Positions 5,759-8,657 of a stretch of DNA of 8,657 nucleotides are shown piece by piece; the first letter of the stretch is position 1, and the number at the start of each line of letters is the position of its first letter. Position numbers and translations under genes: made by a program. The notes below the pieces were generated by a model. The model worked only from the letters and a program-made list of their open reading frames with translations, searched no databases and was not told the DNA's origin. This stretch comes from Caulobacter sp. (GTDB taxonomy: Bacteria > Pseudomonadota > Alphaproteobacteria > Caulobacterales > Caulobacteraceae). The DNA lies in contig JACMOF010000369.1 of NCBI GenBank assembly GCA_014378155.1, positions 1 through 8,657 of the forward strand. Reading direction: 5' to 3'.

Positions 5759-6387
5759 GACGCTTCCTTCGCGGGCTTGCCGGTGTTCTGGCTCGCCTTC
5801 TCCCTGGGACCCAGCTTCAGGAACGCCTCGCGGCCCAGAATCGCCAGGTACTTGCAATATTCCACGGTCATCCGCCGGGCGCTCGTGCCGCCCTTCCACC
5901 AGCGGTGGGCGTTGAGGCTCTCGGTGACGACTGGATAGGGATGCAGGGACACGCCGGGCATGGCGGCGCGCAGTTCCAGCATCGAGCGCGGCATGTGATA
6001 GTCGGCGGTGACGACGATCAGGCTGCGATAGTCCTTGGCCTTGGCCCATTCGGCGGTTTCGCTGGCGTTGCCGATGGTGTCGGCGGCGGCGTAGCCCAGG
6101 TCGACGCAGCACTCGTAGATCGGCCGCACCGCTTTGGTGACGCCCAGCACGTCTTCGCGGGACGCTTCGCGGTTGACGCCGGAGATCAGCAGGCGCTTGC
6201 CCTTGCCGGCTTCCAGTAGCTTGGTCGCCTCTTCAAGCCGAACGTTCGAGGCGCCGGTCAGCACCACCACCCCGTCCGAGACCGGCGGCTCCTGGGCCGG
6301 CGTCGATTGATCCACGCGACTGGTGAAGGCCAGCAGGCCCACGAACCAGATCATCACCAGGATCAGTATGGCTGCGATGCTCTTCAT
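5755..6387 (-). CDS. YdcF/ElyC-like DUF218 envelope protein
   Basis: The 210-residue protein has one N-terminal membrane segment (~4-22) followed by a DUF218 domain: SDGVVVLTGASNVRLEEATKLLEAGKGKRLLISG (37-70), the acidic/Asn motif IGNASET (105-111) and VVTADYHMPRSMLEL (125-139), all in the order usual for the family. The E. coli relatives ElyC (YcbC) and SanA are linked to envelope integrity and peptidoglycan synthesis; the reaction is unsettled, so no enzyme activity is assigned. Topology suggests an inner-membrane anchor with the domain in the periplasm. Its ATG overlaps the ftsX stop as ATGA (6387-6384) and its stop overlaps the plsC start as TTGA. The last ~15 residues are polar, charged and probably disordered. 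Confidence 0.88.
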   Translation of the reverse strand: MKSIAAILILVMIWFVGLLAFTSRVDQSTPAQEPPVSDGVVVLTGASNVRLEEATKLLEAGKGKRLLISGVNREASREDVLGVTKAVRPIYECCVDLGYAAADTIGNASETAEWAKAKDYRSLIVVTADYHMPRSMLELRAAMPGVSLHPYPVVTESLNAHRWWKGGTSARRMTVEYCKYLAILGREAFLKLGPREKASQNTGKPAKEAS

Positions 6388-7277
6388 GGCATGGCTCTCA
6401 ACAGGCGTAGGGAGGCGGCGCGGGCCGCGATCCCGGCCACCAGCGCCGCCACCAACGGGCAGGGCAAGGGCGCCAGCAGATCGATCCAGGCCAGCGGCAG
6501 GACTGGCGTCAGTCCCTGGCCGCCCCCCACGAGCCGCGCCGCCGCCCCGATCATGGCCGCAGCCGCGCCGCCCAGCAAGCCGGCGATGAAGGCCATGCCC
6601 GCGAACCGGTTCTGGAACAGGGCGGCGATGAAGCCGTCCTCGGCGCCGGAGAAGTGCAGGATCTCGATCACATCGTGCCGCGCGGCCAGGGCGGCGCGAG
6701 TGGCGAAGATGATCACCGCCGCCGCCGCCGAGGCGATGAGGGCGAAGACGCCGATCGCCGCCCAGCCGGCCAGGCGCGCGGCGCGCTCGATGTCGGCGAT
6801 CCAGCGGCTATGGTCATCGACCACGGCGTCGACATTGGCTTCCTTGAGCGCCGCAGCCAGGGTTTCGGCCGTGGCCGGTCCCTTGGGATCGAGATCCAGG
6901 GTGACCAGACGCGGCACGGGCAGGTCGGCGATCAGCGCCTCGCGGCCGATCCACGGTTCGAGCAGGGCCTCGGCCTTGTCCTTGGTCAAGGCGCGGGCCT
7001 CGGTCACGCCTTTGACGCCCGACAGGGCCTCGGCCGCGCGCGCGGCGGCGCTGTCGGGCGTCTCGTTCGACCGGGGCCGGACCACGACGGTGGCCGAGCC
7101 GGTCAGTTGCGAGGTCCAGCCGGTGGCGGCTCGGGTCGAGGCCAGGGCGGCCAGGGCGGTCAGGCAGGCGAGAAAGCACAGCACCGCGACCACGAACACC
7201 AGCGAGCCGTCACGGGCGTCGCGGGGTGGCAGTAGCGGACCCGGCTTCCAGCGGGCGACGGTGAAGGCCTGGCTCAT
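6384..7277 (-). CDS. ftsX: Cell division ABC transporter permease FtsX
   Basis: The 297-residue protein has the FtsX layout. A short cytosolic N-terminus is followed by TM1 at ~25-47, an extracytoplasmic domain of ~120 residues (50-165, with VTLDLDPKG and a terminal DDHSRWI), then TM2 (~170-192), TM3 (~226-248) and TM4 (~266-288). The loop after TM2 contains the conserved R-x-x-L-x-x-R-x-x-V-E-I-L-x-x-x-G-A pattern (ARHDVIEILHFSGAEDGFI, 199-217), which contacts FtsE. With FtsE it forms an ABC complex that, in studied bacteria, activates peptidoglycan hydrolases at the division site rather than transporting a substrate. A strong AGGAGG site (7290-7285) sits 7 nt from the ATG, inside the last codons of ftsE, and the genes overlap as ATGA. 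Confidence 0.93.
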   Translation of the reverse strand: MSQAFTVARWKPGPLLPPRDARDGSLVFVVAVLCFLACLTALAALASTRAATGWTSQLTGSATVVVRPRSNETPDSAAARAAEALSGVKGVTEARALTKDKAEALLEPWIGREALIADLPVPRLVTLDLDPKGPATAETLAAALKEANVDAVVDDHSRWIADIERAARLAGWAAIGVFALIASAAAAVIIFATRAALAARHDVIEILHFSGAEDGFIAALFQNRFAGMAFIAGLLGGAAAAMIGAAARLVGGGQGLTPVLPLAWIDLLAPLPCPLVAALVAGIAARAASLRLLRAMP

Positions 7278-8062
7278 GCCTCGTCCTCCTCGTCGTAGGG
7301 CTCGTCACCATAGTCGTCTTCGCCGTCGGCCTCGGCCTCGCCGAAATCGACCAGCCTGCCGTTTTCCAGATGCAGGGTAGGGCGGTTGGCACGGGCGACC
7401 AGATCCTCGTCGTGGGTGGCGATCAGCACCGTGGTGCCCAGGCGGTTCAGCTCCACGAACAGCCGCAGCAGGCGCAGCGACATGGCCGGATCAACATTGC
7501 CGGTCGGCTCGTCGGCCAGAAGCACGTCGGGCCGGTCGACCACGGCGCGGGCGATGGCCAGCCGCTGCTTCTCGCCGCCCGACAGAGTGGCGGGAAGAGC
7601 GTGCATGCGTTCGCCCAGCCCCACCCAATGCAGCAGCTCGGCCACGTCGTCGCGATAGGTGGCCGGCTTGCGGCCCGAAATGCGCAGCGGCAAGGCCGCG
7701 TTGTCGAACACTGACAGGTGCTCCAGCAGCCGGAATTCTTGAAACACCACGCCGATGCGCCGGCGCAGGAACGGCAGGTCCTCGCCCTTCACCAGGCTCA
7801 CGTCGCGGCCGAACAACTGCACGCGACCCCGTGACGCACGGTGAGCCAGATAGATCAGCTTGAGCAACGAACTCTTGCCCGAGCCAGACGGGCCGGTGAG
7901 GAAATGGAAAGACCCTGGGTATAAGGAAAAGGCGAGGTCGCTCAGGGTTTCAGGCCCTCGTCCATACCGCATCGAGACGCCCTCGAAGCGGACGACGGGG
8001 ACGGAGCCATCGTCCGGATCTTCGTCGATGCGCAAGGGTGTGTCGCTGGGGCTTGTGGACAT
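7274..8062 (-). CDS. ftsE: Cell division ATP-binding protein FtsE
   Basis: All ABC ATPase motifs are intact. Numbered from the ATG at 8062 they are Walker A GPSGSGKS (57-64), Q-loop Gln108 in VFQEFRLL, signature LSGGEKQR (160-167), Walker B VLLADE (180-185) and H-loop His217 in ATHDED. DEPTGNVDP and FQEFRLL are typical of FtsE. The protein (262 residues) is longer than E. coli FtsE (222). It has an acidic ~22-residue N-terminal lead and an unusual C-terminal tail (242-262) in which 13 of 21 residues are Asp or Glu. It pairs with FtsX at the inner membrane. Start choice is uncertain: an in-frame TTG at 8071 adds three residues and has GAGG 9 nt upstream, whereas the ATG has only a distant site. 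First gene of the four-gene operon and divergent from the zinc-ribbon gene. Confidence 0.94.
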   Translation of the reverse strand: MSTSPSDTPLRIDEDPDDGSVPVVRFEGVSMRYGRGPETLSDLAFSLYPGSFHFLTGPSGSGKSSLLKLIYLAHRASRGRVQLFGRDVSLVKGEDLPFLRRRIGVVFQEFRLLEHLSVFDNAALPLRISGRKPATYRDDVAELLHWVGLGERMHALPATLSGGEKQRLAIARAVVDRPDVLLADEPTGNVDPAMSLRLLRLFVELNRLGTTVLIATHDEDLVARANRPTLHLENGRLVDFGEAEADGEDDYGDEPYDEEDEA

Positions 8063-8079
8063 GGCTGGCAAAATCGGCG

Positions 8080-8091
8080 ACCTCGTGAGGT
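8080..8091. repeat. Short palindrome in the ftsE / zinc-ribbon gene spacer
   Basis: ACCTC (8080-8084) and GAGGT (8087-8091) are exact inverted arms around a 2-nt centre, in the short divergent spacer between ftsE and the zinc-ribbon gene. On the minus strand one arm supplies the GAGG that could serve as the ribosome binding site for the TTG start of ftsE. With a 2-nt centre it would not fold well as RNA; it could be a protein binding site or chance. Confidence 0.2.
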
Positions 8092-8119
8092 AGGAGCGGG
8101 GAGCGTCCGATTCGCGGCC

Positions 8120-8657
8120 ATGATACTGACCTGTCCAGAGTGCGCCAGCCGCTATTTCGTCGATGACTCAAAGGTTGGCGCGGCTGGCCGTGTCGTGCGT
8201 TGCGCGTCCTGCGGCGCCCGTTGGACGGCCCGCAACGAAGACGCCCTTGACCTGTTCGACGAACCCTCGGCGGCCGACCTGGCGGCTGATCCCGCCATGG
8301 CCGCGCTGGATGGCCCGACCAACCCGGTCGATGATCCCGACGCCCCCGTCAGCGCTCTTCCCGGCGAGGAACTGCCCAAGGTGTTCCGGGCCCGCGCCGA
8401 CGCCGAGCGGCGGCTGAAGGAAGCCAAGACCACCGGCGTCATCTGGGGCGGCATGGTCGCGGTGATGGTGATCATTCTTGTGGGCGCCGGCGTCTTCCGC
8501 CTGAACGTCGCCCACCTGTGGCCCAGCACGGCCGGGGCCTATGCCAGCGTCGGCCTGCCGGTGAACCCGGCCGGACTGGTGAACGAGAACATCAAGGCCG
8601 AGCCCTCGCTGGAAGACGGCCACCCCGCCGTGACCATCACCGGCATCATGCGCAACA
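8120..8657 (+). CDS. MJ0042-type zinc-ribbon, single-TM protein with probable DUF3426 domain (3' end missing)
   Basis: An ATG at 8120 opens a frame that remains open to the right edge (179 codons seen). Residues 5, 8, 28 and 31 are the four cysteines of an N-terminal zinc ribbon (TCPECASRYFVDD then VVRCASCGARW), the MJ0042 type. It is followed by an acidic, proline-rich linker (~40-85), a charged helix (RARADAERRLKEAK), one membrane segment (~106-126), and a non-cytoplasmic domain. The latter, GLVNENIKAEPSLEDGHPAVTITGIMRN, resembles DUF3426. The ribbon would be cytosolic and the C-terminal domain periplasmic. Function is unknown; such proteins are common in Proteobacteria. The start gives the ribbon at the usual distance from the N-terminus; a purine-rich stretch (GGAGCGGGGAG) ends about 15 nt before the ATG, so the ribosome binding site is weak or distant. 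Divergent from ftsE. Confidence 0.85.
   Translation, partial: MILTCPECASRYFVDDSKVGAAGRVVRCASCGARWTARNEDALDLFDEPSAADLAADPAMAALDGPTNPVDDPDAPVSALPGEELPKVFRARADAERRLKEAKTTGVIWGGMVAVMVIILVGAGVFRLNVAHLWPSTAGAYASVGLPVNPAGLVNENIKAEPSLEDGHPAVTITGIMRN

Noticed and set aside
5759..6112. Upstream extension of the PlsC frame
   Set aside because: The extension reads the ydcF-like gene out of frame and gives low-complexity Arg/Gly/His-rich sequence unlike any PlsC.
6307..7380. Plus-strand open frame of 357 codons opposite ftsX
   Set aside because: Very rich in Ala, Arg and Ser without any domain, and fully antisense to a clear FtsX with four membrane segments.

Overview
The window is high-GC, densely packed bacterial chromosome. 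Gene content and order point to an alphaproteobacterium of the Caulobacterales type (Caulobacter or a close relative); this is a judgement from family resemblance and context, not a database match. No rRNA, tRNA, insertion sequence, integrase or CRISPR array is visible. Most of the window reads as core chromosome.

Left region (1-1999, minus strand): an aromatic amino-acid module. A chorismate mutase with an unusual C-terminal module is followed by a HisC-family PLP aminotransferase. A third gene is cut by the left edge after 11 codons; context suggests a TyrC-like dehydrogenase, but the sequence cannot confirm it.

Middle region (2000-5047): a 198-bp divergent spacer leads to a HigBA-type toxin-antitoxin locus on the plus strand. 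The antitoxin higA is intact. The toxin gene is visibly broken: it has no usable start codon, an in-frame TAG where the family has a conserved lysine, and further active-site substitutions. Next come a DUF2125 membrane-anchored protein (minus), a divergent ChaC-like gamma-glutamylcyclotransferase (plus), and an unrecognised exported protein with four cysteines (minus). The last has a leader with two hairpins, one of which covers its ribosome binding site.

Right region (5048-8657): a four-gene minus-strand operon, ftsE-ftsX-ydcF-like-plsC-like, in which every junction is a 4-nt stop/start overlap. It joins the FtsEX divisome ABC complex to a DUF218 envelope protein and a phospholipid acyltransferase, suggesting coordinated cell-envelope synthesis. 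FtsE carries an unusual acidic C-terminal tail. Divergent from ftsE and running off the right edge is a zinc-ribbon (MJ0042-type), single-TM, probable DUF3426 protein.

From memory, the set ftsEX, ydcF, plsC, ChaC-like cyclotransferase, DUF2125, tyrC, hisC and chorismate mutase tends to cluster in Alphaproteobacteria. On that reading, the decayed higBA locus and the four-cysteine protein are the accessory insertions in an otherwise conserved neighbourhood.
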